Shown: positions 8,940-17,295 of the stretch, one piece after another
Layout: each line of letters starts with the position of its first letter
Position numbering within the stretch: position 1 is the first letter of the stretch
Origin: Planctomycetota bacterium
Lineage (GTDB): Bacteria > Planctomycetota > UBA1135 > UBA2386
Assembly (NCBI GenBank): GCA_025459175.1
Contig: JALORC010000006.1
Location: 1 to 64,000, forward strand
DNA: 64,000 nucleotides
Reading direction: 5' to 3'
Program-made: the position numbers and the translations under genes
Notes under the pieces: generated by a model
Database searches by the model: none
Told to the model about the DNA's origin: nothing
What the model saw: only the letters and a program-made list of their open reading frames with translations

Positions 8940-9497
8940 TCACGATTTCGTGCGCGCCGCGCTGGCGCGCCACAGCGCGACGGTCGCCAGCACGATCGCG
9001 TGCTCGATCTCGCCGTCGGCGAGGATGCGATCGAGGTCGGCCAGCGGCACGGTGACGACCTCGATGTCCTCGCCCGCATCCATCTGCAACCCGCCGACCG
9101 GGCGGCACCCGGTGGCGACGAACGCGAAGCAGCGGTTGCTCATCATCGCCGGGTTGGGGTTCATGACCCCGACCGGCTCTATGCGTTCGGCCTCGTAGCC
9201 GGTCTCCTCGCGCAGTTCGCGCGCCGCCGCCGCCGCCGGATCGGTCTCGTGCGGATCGATCAGGCCGCCGGGCAGCTCGAGCGAGACGCGTTCGCTGCCA
9301 TGGCGGTATTGGCGCACCATCACCACCTGGCCGTCGGTGGTGATCGGCAGCACGTTGACCCAGTCCGGCGTGTCCATCAGGAAGAAGCCGATCTCGGCGC
9401 CGGTGCGCGGCGAACGGCGTTGCGAGCGACGGACGCGAAACACTTTGTAATGGACCAGGGTCTCGTCGCTGAGCTGCTGCCAGGGTTGCGGGGTCAT
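8940..9497 (-). CDS. Nudix hydrolase, ADP-ribose pyrophosphatase-like
   Basis: A 185-residue Nudix protein. The Nudix box begins at GGLIDPHETDP and ends in RELREETGYE; it carries one residue more than the consensus spacing between the first Glu and REL. The upstream segment (LPITTDGQVVMVRQYRHG) and the following PNPAMMSNRCFAFVA match the ADP-ribose/nucleoside-diphosphate-sugar pyrophosphatase branch. It would hydrolyse ADP-ribose or a similar NDP-sugar in the cytoplasm. It lies between two large surface-protein genes on the same strand, with 67-base and 48-base gaps, so operon membership is uncertain. Confidence 0.86.
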   Translation of the reverse strand: MTPQPWQQLSDETLVHYKVFRVRRSQRRSPRTGAEIGFFLMDTPDWVNVLPITTDGQVVMVRQYRHGSERVSLELPGGLIDPHETDPAAAAARELREETGYEAERIEPVGVMNPNPAMMSNRCFAFVATGCRPVGGLQMDAGEDIEVVTVPLADLDRILADGEIEHAIVLATVALWRASAARTKS

Positions 9498-9545
9498 GGA
9501 GGCGATGGTGAGGATGGCGAGCGGATGCGGGGCCGGCGGCGCCGT

Positions 9546-11240
9546 TCAGCGGCGCAGGCGGAGGTCGTTGCGGGTGCGGCCGGCGATCGCTTCGGCGGCG
9601 ACGGCGCTCTGTGGCGCGCCATCGACGACCACGCGGCCGGGGCCGAAGCGGTTGGTCTCGAGCACGAAGGCGCCGTCGGCGCCGGTGGTGGCGACCCCGG
9701 GCAGCTCGAGCACCGCCCCTTCGAGCACGCGCCGCAACGCGCCGGCGCCGAGCGGCGGCGACGCGTCGGCCGGCAGCCAGCGCACCGGGACGCCCGGCTG
9801 CGGGGAACCCTGGGCATCCTGCACCACGCCCTCGAAGCCGGCACTGAGGCCGAGCTCGAGCCGCACCGTGCGCTCGGCCGGCCAGACGTCGTAGTCGGCG
9901 AACGGCGCGTTCGGCTCGACCAGCTCGGCATACAACACGTGGCCCGGGGCATGCACCTGCAGCCGCGCCGCGGCAGCGCCGGTGGCGCGCAGCGCGAACG
10001 TGCCGTCGGCGCCCGTCACCGCGGTGCGCATGCCGCTGCCCTGGGGCTGCCACGCCACGGTGGCCCCCGCCAACGGCCGCAGCGACGGCCGCGCGCGCAC
10101 GCGGCCGCGCAGCGTCGTGCCGGGCAGTGGGGCGAGCTGGATGCGGTGATCGCCGGCCGGGGCCATCAGCGGCCCGAACGCCAGCGGTTCGTGATCGTCG
10201 CTGCGCACATCGAGCGACAATGCGCCGGGCCACAGCGGGCCGATCGCGAACGCGCCGTCGGCGGCGGTGGTCGCCAGCAGCCCGAGTGGATCGCCGCCGG
10301 ACACCGAGACGCGGGCGCCGGCGACCGGTTGCGCGCTGCCGCGATCGAGCACGACGCCGGCGGCGCGCACGCCCGGCACCAGTTCGAGCCGCAGCGGCAG
10401 CGTCGCGTTCTCGTTGGCTTCGAGGCGGAACTCGGTCCGCGCGACGAGACCGTTGGCGGTCGCGGCCTCGACCGCGTAGCGACCGAGGCTGGTGAAGCGC
10501 ACTTCGGCGCCGGCGCGCAACCGGTGCACACGATCGGCGGCGTAGGCGCTCTGCTGCACCGGAACATCGGCGCAGCACGGTCGGCTCGCCAGCATCTCGT
10601 GCTCGGTCCAGGCCCGCGTGATGACCGGTTCGGTGCTGCTCATCGGCGACGCGGCGCGCGCCGCTGCATCGAGTGGCCGGAAACGCACCACGACTTCGGC
10701 CCCGGCGTGCCCCGGCAGTTCGAGGCGACGGCGCTTGCACCACGTGTCACCGACCATCGTCACCGCCTGCGGCTCGGCCTCGGTGCTGCCCAGGCGCGTC
10801 GGCACGAGGCGCAACAGGTAGCCGTCGGCGACCACCGCCAGCTGTTCGCGTTCTTGCAGCGGCAAGGCCGCGAAGCCACGTTCGTCGGTGAACGCGAGGT
10901 CACCGCCGCGCTGCACCGAGCGCACCGCGGCGCCGGCGACCGGCGTGCCGCGCGCATGATCGGTGACGCGCAGCCACGCGGTCGGCTGGTCGGCGAGTGG
11001 ACCGGGTTCGGGCGCTTTGGCCTGCAGCCGCGTCGCCACCAGCGTGCCCGACGGCGCACCGTTCGCCGGGGCAGTGGCCGTGGCGTTGGCGTTGGCGGGA
11101 CCAACGGCCGCCGGCGATTCGGTCGGGGCCCCTGACGCTCCCGGTGCTGGCCCGGGGTCACCGTCGAGCAGTCCGAGCCATTGCACCGTCACCAACGCGG
11201 CTGCCAGCAGCACCAACAGCAGGACCAGGAGTGCGCGCAT
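9546..11240 (-). CDS. Membrane-anchored carboxypeptidase-regulatory-like protein
   Basis: A 564-residue protein with a strong N-terminal membrane segment (LLVLLLVLLAAALVTVQWL), an Ala/Pro/Asn-rich linker to about residue 75, then about five beta-sandwich repeats. Repeat signatures include GTPVAGAAVR, ADGAFAIGPLWPG, ADGTFALRATG and ADGAFVLETNRFG, all of the carboxypeptidase-regulatory-like type. The ATG at 11240 starts the membrane segment; upstream sequence to 11468 is open but has unlikely composition. It resembles the 995-residue protein downstream in architecture, and the two are probably related by duplication. No enzyme motif is visible. Confidence 0.77.
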   Translation of the reverse strand: MRALLVLLLVLLAAALVTVQWLGLLDGDPGPAPGASGAPTESPAAVGPANANATATAPANGAPSGTLVATRLQAKAPEPGPLADQPTAWLRVTDHARGTPVAGAAVRSVQRGGDLAFTDERGFAALPLQEREQLAVVADGYLLRLVPTRLGSTEAEPQAVTMVGDTWCKRRRLELPGHAGAEVVVRFRPLDAAARAASPMSSTEPVITRAWTEHEMLASRPCCADVPVQQSAYAADRVHRLRAGAEVRFTSLGRYAVEAATANGLVARTEFRLEANENATLPLRLELVPGVRAAGVVLDRGSAQPVAGARVSVSGGDPLGLLATTAADGAFAIGPLWPGALSLDVRSDDHEPLAFGPLMAPAGDHRIQLAPLPGTTLRGRVRARPSLRPLAGATVAWQPQGSGMRTAVTGADGTFALRATGAAAARLQVHAPGHVLYAELVEPNAPFADYDVWPAERTVRLELGLSAGFEGVVQDAQGSPQPGVPVRWLPADASPPLGAGALRRVLEGAVLELPGVATTGADGAFVLETNRFGPGRVVVDGAPQSAVAAEAIAGRTRNDLRLRR

Positions 11241-11780
11241 CGGGGTCGGCGAGCATAGCGAGCCCCGGTGGTGGCGGCAGCGCCGCCATGCTGAACGACT
11301 CGATTGGCGGTCCCTGGCGGCCTGCGCCATCGATTCCCGCTGCGCCAAGCCCGTGCGGCACCCATCTCGGTGGCCCGTGACGTCGATCAACTGCCGCTCT
11401 GTCCGCACCAAGCTGACTGTCCATTCCTCCGAAGTTGGTATGCCCATCCCTGGCGTTTGATGATGCACCAGCCGTTCCTTGGGTCAGGAGGCGCGGCTAA
11501 TGCGGGAAGGTGGACAGGCCGCGCGCCAACATCGATTCTGCGCATGTCGCCAACTTGGCGGTCGCTCGGGTGGGATACATGGCCCGCTCAGGCTGCCGCC
11601 GGATGCATACTGTACTTCGTCGTAGGCCCTGGGAGTTCGTGCTCAGGATCTCGGTGACTACGGCGCGGATCGTGCTTTACGTTCGCACACAACTCGCTGC
11701 GAACGACTACTCGTCACGGCGAACACTGTCGTCAACCAGGTCTCAGTGCTCCTTGTCCTTGCCACGTTGTGACACCACGT
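11241..11780. other. Intergenic stretch without a supported gene
   Basis: These 540 bases separate the high-GC surface-protein gene from the lower-GC cassette. Short open frames exist on both strands, but none has a plausible composition, start signal or recognisable motif. I see no tRNA, terminator or repeat. Base composition starts to fall from about 11440 onward, so the composition boundary lies inside this gap. Confidence 0.5.
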
Positions 11781-13325
11781 CTACGGTCTTGCTGGAACGA
11801 GTATGGCAAGCTTGTTCTCGTCGTTTGGCATGACCACACTATCGTGCGTGGCCATGCCGTTGATGCAAGTTACGGAGATTTCGCACTCGAAGGCAGGAAG
11901 CAGCATTGTTTTCGTACGGCCGATGGAAAATCCAGCAATCTGCTGACCCGACCGGCCCTTTAGCCGGATCTTGTAGTAGAAGCAGTCATACTGCTCACCA
12001 ACCTCATCTACCGCACTGATTTGCACTCGAAAGAGGGGGGTCCTTAACTGAACTTCGATATAGGCGATGCTGCCCCAAACATCTGCGGTGCGAGTCGTTG
12101 GCAATGAAGAAGGCAAAGCGATTCCGCGATCCAAGAGCTCATAAGTTCCCTCGGGACAGGAACTCAACGTGCCGGGTGCGACATCGAACTGATTTCCAAG
12201 GTTGTCCCTCAACCAAAGCCGGACCCCCTCTCCACATTCGACGACATCACCAGCTGGGCGGCGCACTGTGAGCATGAGCGCAGTCAACGGTCTCGCATCG
12301 CGAAACTGGGCGTCGTACAGAGTTAGATTTTGGATCGGCTGGACGGGAACACGTAGTTGCATGGCCCGGTTGTTCTCGCTAACGATATACACTTGGGCTC
12401 CTTCCCCAACTAGCGTCGAGTTGGGCTCTGCCAAGAACAGACCAACGTAGTCCGCGCCAATTCTCGCGGCGATTCTCTCGCTTTGAGCCATGAGGCCCTC
12501 TGATTGAATCATCTGCTGGCCATATACAAAGGCCTCGCCATGGCGCACTCTTTCGTTTAGTGCACGCACAGCTATCCCGTACAGCGGGAGCATCGTAACA
12601 ATGACGGGGCCGTCGACGGGCACAATAGGATCCTGCGAAACCTCATGGATCCAGTACCCATCCGCAGAGCAGTTCAGGAACACGCGACCTGCCGGTAACT
12701 TCAATGTCGCAACGCCGTCAGAGTCCGTCTCTCTACGATGCGATAAAGCATACTCGTCCGAGCATGGCCATCGCGAGCCTGGACGAACGCCACGGGCAAA
12801 AGGAAGCGGGCGACAGGACGCCTCAATTAAAGCTCCAGGGATTGGACGGCTGCTTTGGTCAACGACTCGAAAAGCGACGTCAAAGCTCTGCTCGAGAATG
12901 ACCTGGACCAGACCTGGGCTCGATGGCTTACAGAACTTACAATAATAGCCGGATTTAACAAACAGGATCCCGTCGGGATACAGTGAGGCCAGATCGGCAA
13001 GTGACAAGGTCAACCGGCCTAGCATGTCCGTCTGGTGGCGCTCTGGCCCGTCCTGACAAGCAAGAAGGCCAACCTTGCCCAAGGCCGCCCCACTCTTGTC
13101 CCTCACAGCGAACTCAACCTGCGCATTGCCGACTGGGACAGGCGTACGCAGGTTTCGACCTACCGCCTCCAACCCTCGATCGACCGCGGAGCCCTGCAAT
13201 GAGCTGACCGTCGGCACCTCCTCCGGTATTGCGCTCCTTCGCGAACCCTGGTCGCGGAGGCGCAAAACGGCGAAAGCCAGCAAAGCGAAGGCAAGAACCA
13301 GAACGACAGCTAGAATCGGCTTCAT
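11781..13325 (-). CDS. Membrane-anchored hypothetical protein of the low-GC cassette
   Basis: A 514-residue protein with an N-terminal membrane anchor (ILAVVLVLAFALLAFAVL), then an extracytoplasmic part. Weak beta-sandwich repeats can be seen (QTDMLGRLTLSLADL and TDSDGVATLKLPAGRVFL), as in carboxypeptidase-regulatory-like proteins, and a CKFC motif occurs near residue 128. No enzyme is recognised. Its start overlaps the TAA of the upstream gene by one base (TAATG), so the two are translationally coupled. Codon use and GC are clearly lower than in the neighbours, which suggests transfer or relaxed evolution. Confidence 0.68.
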   Translation of the reverse strand: MKPILAVVLVLAFALLAFAVLRLRDQGSRRSAIPEEVPTVSSLQGSAVDRGLEAVGRNLRTPVPVGNAQVEFAVRDKSGAALGKVGLLACQDGPERHQTDMLGRLTLSLADLASLYPDGILFVKSGYYCKFCKPSSPGLVQVILEQSFDVAFRVVDQSSRPIPGALIEASCRPLPFARGVRPGSRWPCSDEYALSHRRETDSDGVATLKLPAGRVFLNCSADGYWIHEVSQDPIVPVDGPVIVTMLPLYGIAVRALNERVRHGEAFVYGQQMIQSEGLMAQSERIAARIGADYVGLFLAEPNSTLVGEGAQVYIVSENNRAMQLRVPVQPIQNLTLYDAQFRDARPLTALMLTVRRPAGDVVECGEGVRLWLRDNLGNQFDVAPGTLSSCPEGTYELLDRGIALPSSLPTTRTADVWGSIAYIEVQLRTPLFRVQISAVDEVGEQYDCFYYKIRLKGRSGQQIAGFSIGRTKTMLLPAFECEISVTCINGMATHDSVVMPNDENKLAILVPARP

Positions 13326-13729
13326 TACGGGTAGCAGCTGCAGACCTGAACAAAGTCGCGAAGAGCGTGACCCGGCTCATTCTTGTCGCACACTGAAGAC
13401 TCTGGGGTGCAAGGCTCTGTCTGGTAGCAGAGGGCATCACCAGCGCCCGTTACCTCGCCGTAGCAGTCAGGAAGTGCGCAGTTGGTGGAGCACTTGGTCA
13501 GCCCGGTGACCGGGTCCCTGACAGGGACGCAATTGGCGCAACCGTTTATGCCAATGCACCTCAGTTGCAACCCTCCACCGATGCTGAATCTCCAATTCAA
13601 AGAGCAGGTGCCCGCACGGCCGAAGCCGGATTCCAACGTTACTGGAGTCGGGGTGTAAACACGATGCGAACTGCTACCAGTCGTAACGGCTAGCGGTGCG
13701 AGTAAACAAACCACAACGTTAAAGTTCAT
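13325..13729 (-). CDS. Small secreted cysteine-rich protein
   Basis: A 134-residue protein with a signal peptide (MNFNVVVCLLAPLAVTTGSSS) and 12 cysteines in the mature part, including CANC, CSTNC and CSC. The even number suggests disulfides in an exported protein, or a metal site. A good ribosome site GGGAGG sits 5 bases before the ATG at 13729. The start lies inside the last codons of the sigma-like gene, and the stop overlaps the next start, so the three genes form one tight unit. I do not recognise a family. Confidence 0.66.
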   Translation of the reverse strand: MNFNVVVCLLAPLAVTTGSSSHRVYTPTPVTLESGFGRAGTCSLNWRFSIGGGLQLRCIGINGCANCVPVRDPVTGLTKCSTNCALPDCYGEVTGAGDALCYQTEPCTPESSVCDKNEPGHALRDFVQVCSCYP

Positions 13730-14360
13730 GTGTGCCTCCCAGAAGGTTGGGGGGTTGGCGGTTGAGCTCGGTAACCACATCTGGCTCTTCCGTCATATAG
13801 ATGCCGCTCGCCCCCTTCTGTGACAGCAGGTCCAAAAAGTCTTTTTCGTCCAGTAGCCGCACGACCAACCTCACCAACCGCGACCGTCGCTGCCGAATGG
13901 CGCAAGAGGCAACCTCGTCACGAACCGCCAGCAGGTCGTCGGACGCGCTTGCAGCGTGGTCGGCCAGAGATTGCGCGGCGGCCTTCGGCAGCCCCTGGAC
14001 AACCAGCATCACAAACTCCTCATTCCCAGACAATTCCGTCCGTACTTCACCTGTTGGTGGCGCTTGCCCGCTGGCGCTCCCGACCACCGCACGCCGCCTT
14101 CGTCCGGCGGCCCTGGCAATCGCCAAGGCTGCGCGCCTCACGGCAGAGCGCAACAGGGCACCGGGACGCAGCACCGCCATTCCTCGACGTTGCATTCGAA
14201 GAATCGCAAACAGGGCTTCCTGCAACGCGTCTTCGGCGTCCTCCCGGGAAAGGGAGCCGCGGCGAGCTACGGCGATCAGGTGGCTTCGGAGAGACTCCCA
14301 AGCCGGGCTCTGCCACGGCATGCCATCGGGGCACTGCTTGCCTGCTTCGTCCTGGCCCAT
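13719..14360 (-). CDS. Degenerate ECF-like sigma factor (region 2 only)
   Basis: A 213-residue protein. The segment SREDAEDALQEALFAILR near residues 33-50 has the sigma-70 region 2.1/2.2 look (the A-E-D-A-L-Q-E core used to bind RNA polymerase), and RPGALLRSAVRRAALAIAR resembles region 2.3/2.4. No convincing region 4 helix-turn-helix follows; the C-terminus is a different acidic/hydrophobic sequence. It is either a divergent planctomycete-type ECF factor or a region-2-only protein. The ATG at 14360 is the first start that fits between the divergent glycosyltransferase and the domain. It is the first gene of the low-GC cassette. Confidence 0.5.
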   Translation of the reverse strand: MGQDEAGKQCPDGMPWQSPAWESLRSHLIAVARRGSLSREDAEDALQEALFAILRMQRRGMAVLRPGALLRSAVRRAALAIARAAGRRRRAVVGSASGQAPPTGEVRTELSGNEEFVMLVVQGLPKAAAQSLADHAASASDDLLAVRDEVASCAIRQRRSRLVRLVVRLLDEKDFLDLLSQKGASGIYMTEEPDVVTELNRQPPNLLGGTHEL

Positions 14361-14466
14361 GCCAAGAACGTAACCGGCCTGGTGAGCTTCACAACCGGGG
14401 CAGTGTCGGCGTCGAGGCGCCGTACCTTGCAGCGCACGACCTGACTGCCGCACCCGGCGGCCCCGT

Positions 14467-16080
14467 ATGCTCGCCCGGCTGCACATGCCGACCGACTCGC
14501 GACGCACCGAGGATCCCGCCCGCGCCCTGTGGTGGCTGCTGCTGCTGCTCGCGCTGGCGGCACTCGGCGCGTTCGCCTGGGCGGTAGCGCAACGGCTGCC
14601 GTACCCGCACGAGCTCGAGTGGATGGAGGGCGCGCTCGCCGATCACGCATGGCGGGTGGCGAACGGCTTGCCGCTGTACGCGCCGCCGGGGCCGGAGCAC
14701 GTGCCGTTCCTCTATGCGCCACTGCTGTTCTGGCTCGGCGGCCTCGGCATCACGATGGGTCTAGACGGCATCTTCGCGCTGCGGTTGGTGTCGATCCTGT
14801 GCACCATCGCGACCGCGATGCTGGTCGGCCACTGGGTGCGCACCGAGACGCGCCGCTTCCTGCCTGGCTTCGCCGCGAGCGGGCTGTGGCTCGCCGGCTA
14901 CGGCTGGCTCGCGTGGTGGTACGACCTGGCGCGCAACGACACGCTGTTCGTGTTCCTGTGCCTGCTGACCGCGTTCACGCTGCGCCACGGACCGCGGCTG
15001 CGCTGGCTGCTGGCGGCCGCACTCGCGACGCTGGCGCTGCTGGCGAAGCAGTCGGCGCTGATGTGGCTGCCGGCGGTCGGCATCGGCGCCCTGTGCGTCG
15101 ACTGGCGCACCGCGCTGCGCTTCGGCGTCGCCTGCATCGCGATGATGGGCACCGCGATCGGTCTGCTGCACCTCGGCAGCGACGGTTGGTCGACGTTCTA
15201 TCTGTTCGCGATGCCACGCCATCACGGCTGGGTCGCCGACCGCAGGCTCGGCTTCTGGACCGAGGACATGCTGCCGATGCTGCCGCTGCTGGGGCTCGGG
15301 TTGCTCGGCTTCGTCGCGCAGTGGCGCGCCGGCGAACGGGCCACGGCGCTGTATCTCGCCGCGCTCGGCAGTGGCGGGCTGTGCGCCTCGTGGCTGTCGC
15401 GCCTGCACGTCGGCGGCTTCGACAACGTGATGATGTACGGTTTCGCCGCCGCGTGCGTGCTGGGCCCGATCGCGGCCTGTTCGCGGCCGCTGCGCTGGCT
15501 CGGGCCGCTGCTGCTGTTCGCGCAGTTCGGCTGGCTCGCGTTTGCGGCGGCGGCACGCCAACCCGAACGCACGCTGTTGCCGAGCGCGGCGCACCGGCAG
15601 GCGCACGACGAACTGAAGGTCTACGTGGCGGCGCAGCCGGGCCCGGTCTGGATCCCCGCGCACGGCCACATCAGCACCCGCGCCGGCAAGGGCACCGGCG
15701 CCCACGGGCAGGCGATCTTCGACCTGCTGCAGCTGCTGCCGAAGCAGCCCGACGGCATGTTCGATCCGACCGCACTGCTCGACCGCAGCAAGCTCGCCCA
15801 TCTCGGCGAACGCGAACAGCAGGCGATCACCGGGCTGCTCGATCGCACCGCGGCGATGCTCTCGGCGCAGCACTTCGCGGCGATCGTCGTCGACGAAACG
15901 GGAACGCACGCTTTCACGTTCGTGTTCGCCATGGGCCTGGTCGGAGCGGACGGTCAGCTGGGCACCGCCGACGACAGCTATCTGCGTGCACCCGGGCCGG
16001 TGCTGAGCGAGCCGGCGGCGATCCGGCCGCTGCTCGGCTTCGACGTGCACTCGCCGTACGCGCTGCTGCCGCGCCGCTAG
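14467..16080 (+). CDS. Membrane glycosyltransferase, GT39/ArnT-like
   Basis: A 537-residue polytopic protein with about 10-12 membrane segments. The first loop after TM1 contains YPHELEWMEG, an acidic Glu/Asp site like the first extracytoplasmic loop of GT-C enzymes (PMT/ArnT/GT39), which use polyprenyl-phosphate sugars. A soluble C-terminal part follows from about residue 360. It would add a sugar to a surface polymer, lipid or protein, but the acceptor is unknown. The start could also be the ATG at 14485. A second GT39-like gene lies at 55400. The gene is divergent from the low-GC cassette. Confidence 0.68.
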   Translation: MLARLHMPTDSRRTEDPARALWWLLLLLALAALGAFAWAVAQRLPYPHELEWMEGALADHAWRVANGLPLYAPPGPEHVPFLYAPLLFWLGGLGITMGLDGIFALRLVSILCTIATAMLVGHWVRTETRRFLPGFAASGLWLAGYGWLAWWYDLARNDTLFVFLCLLTAFTLRHGPRLRWLLAAALATLALLAKQSALMWLPAVGIGALCVDWRTALRFGVACIAMMGTAIGLLHLGSDGWSTFYLFAMPRHHGWVADRRLGFWTEDMLPMLPLLGLGLLGFVAQWRAGERATALYLAALGSGGLCASWLSRLHVGGFDNVMMYGFAAACVLGPIAACSRPLRWLGPLLLFAQFGWLAFAAAARQPERTLLPSAAHRQAHDELKVYVAAQPGPVWIPAHGHISTRAGKGTGAHGQAIFDLLQLLPKQPDGMFDPTALLDRSKLAHLGEREQQAITGLLDRTAAMLSAQHFAAIVVDETGTHAFTFVFAMGLVGADGQLGTADDSYLRAPGPVLSEPAAIRPLLGFDVHSPYALLPRR

Positions 16081-16089
16081 TCGGACCGT

Positions 16090-17184
16090 TCAACCGCCGG
16101 CCGGCAACAACCGACGCTCACCGAGGATGCGGCGCAGCTTCTGCAACAGCAGCTCGTGGCCGAGGCGGTTGCAGTGCGAGTCGATGCGCGAGAGCGCCAG
16201 TCGGCGCTGCTTCTCCTCGGCATCGAACCGGAAGTCGGCGTAGTCGATCGCCTGCTCGCGGCAGAAGCCCGGCAGCGCCTCGACCGCCGGCTGGGTGTGG
16301 TCCAACAGCAGCAACGGCAACCCGTTGGTGCGGCACAGATCGCGGATCGTCAACAGCGCCTGTTGGCTGCGTGGCCAACCGGCGACACCACGACCGTAGC
16401 GCTCCGGCGCGTAAGTCTCGCCGGGCGGCAACGCCCGCCGCACCCGTGCATCGAGGTCGGTGAACGTCCCGATCAGCGCGGCAGTGGCCGGCAACACGCC
16501 GACCAGCCGCATCGCCATGCTGCTGCAGAAGTCCTCGGGCACACGCGCGAGGAACTCGTCCACCACCGGGGTGCCGGTCAGCAGGCCGGCGATCAGGTCG
16601 CGAGTCGGCTGGATGTCGTTGACGACATAGATCAGCAGCACCAGGTCGGGCTGCAGCGGCAACCCGGTCTCGCGCAGCGACGCGAGTTCCTGATGGGTGT
16701 CGTAGTGCGGCAGGCCCAGGTTGACGACCTCGAGCCGTTTGCCGCCGCTCGCCGGCCGCCATTCCTGTTCGAGCCGCCGCAGGAACGTGACCTCGTCGTC
16801 GACGCCCCAACCGAACGCCACCGAGTCGCCCAGCACGACGATCCGGAACACGTCGTCGGGCTTCGGCAGAGCCAGCGCCGGCCCGCGCGCACCCTGCGCG
16901 TTGGTGCGCAGCCGGAAGCTGCCGATGCTGACGTCGAGATCCGGCTTCAGCTCGAACAGCCGACCGTCGAGGTCGAGGCCACCCGGCGTGCCCGGCGGCG
17001 GCGCACCGTCCCAGTGGAAGCGCAGCGCCCGGCCCAGGAACAGCGCGAAGTCGTCGTGGTAGTGCCGCCCGATCGGGTCGGCGACGCGCAGGAACACTTC
17101 GAGCGCGACGACCGCGAACATGCAGCCGATCCCGAGCGCAACGATGGCCATCCAGCGGCGGCGGCGGCGGCGAGGCGGGCTCAT
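16090..17184 (-). CDS. Membrane-anchored SGNH/GDSL-type hydrolase
   Basis: A 364-residue protein with a very basic N-terminus (PPRRRRRRW), a single membrane anchor and an SGNH hydrolase domain. The block I motif is VVLGDSVAFGWGV near residue 117, the block III Asn is in VVNDIQP near residue 189, and the Asp/His pair in SRIDSHCNRLGHELL near residue 335. This fold covers esterases and acyltransferase-associated hydrolases acting on lipids or sugar acyl groups. It converges on the GT-C glycosyltransferase (9-base gap), which may hint at polysaccharide decoration. The ATG at 17184 is chosen; the open frame beyond it overlaps the photolyase gene. Confidence 0.78.
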   Translation of the reverse strand: MSPPRRRRRRWMAIVALGIGCMFAVVALEVFLRVADPIGRHYHDDFALFLGRALRFHWDGAPPPGTPGGLDLDGRLFELKPDLDVSIGSFRLRTNAQGARGPALALPKPDDVFRIVVLGDSVAFGWGVDDEVTFLRRLEQEWRPASGGKRLEVVNLGLPHYDTHQELASLRETGLPLQPDLVLLIYVVNDIQPTRDLIAGLLTGTPVVDEFLARVPEDFCSSMAMRLVGVLPATAALIGTFTDLDARVRRALPPGETYAPERYGRGVAGWPRSQQALLTIRDLCRTNGLPLLLLDHTQPAVEALPGFCREQAIDYADFRFDAEEKQRRLALSRIDSHCNRLGHELLLQKLRRILGERRLLPAGG

Positions 17185-17295
17185 TGGATCGCGGTCGAGG
17201 ACATCGAGGTCCGTCGACGCTAGCAGGATCGACCACGACAACAACCCCGTAGCCATCGTCGTACGAGCGATCTCCGGCTTGCATCCGGGCTCGGC

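Noticed and set aside
11304-11963. Short open frames on the + strand near the low-GC cassette
   Set aside because: No start signal, domain or coding composition; they overlap the intergenic region and the antisense of the anchored-protein gene.
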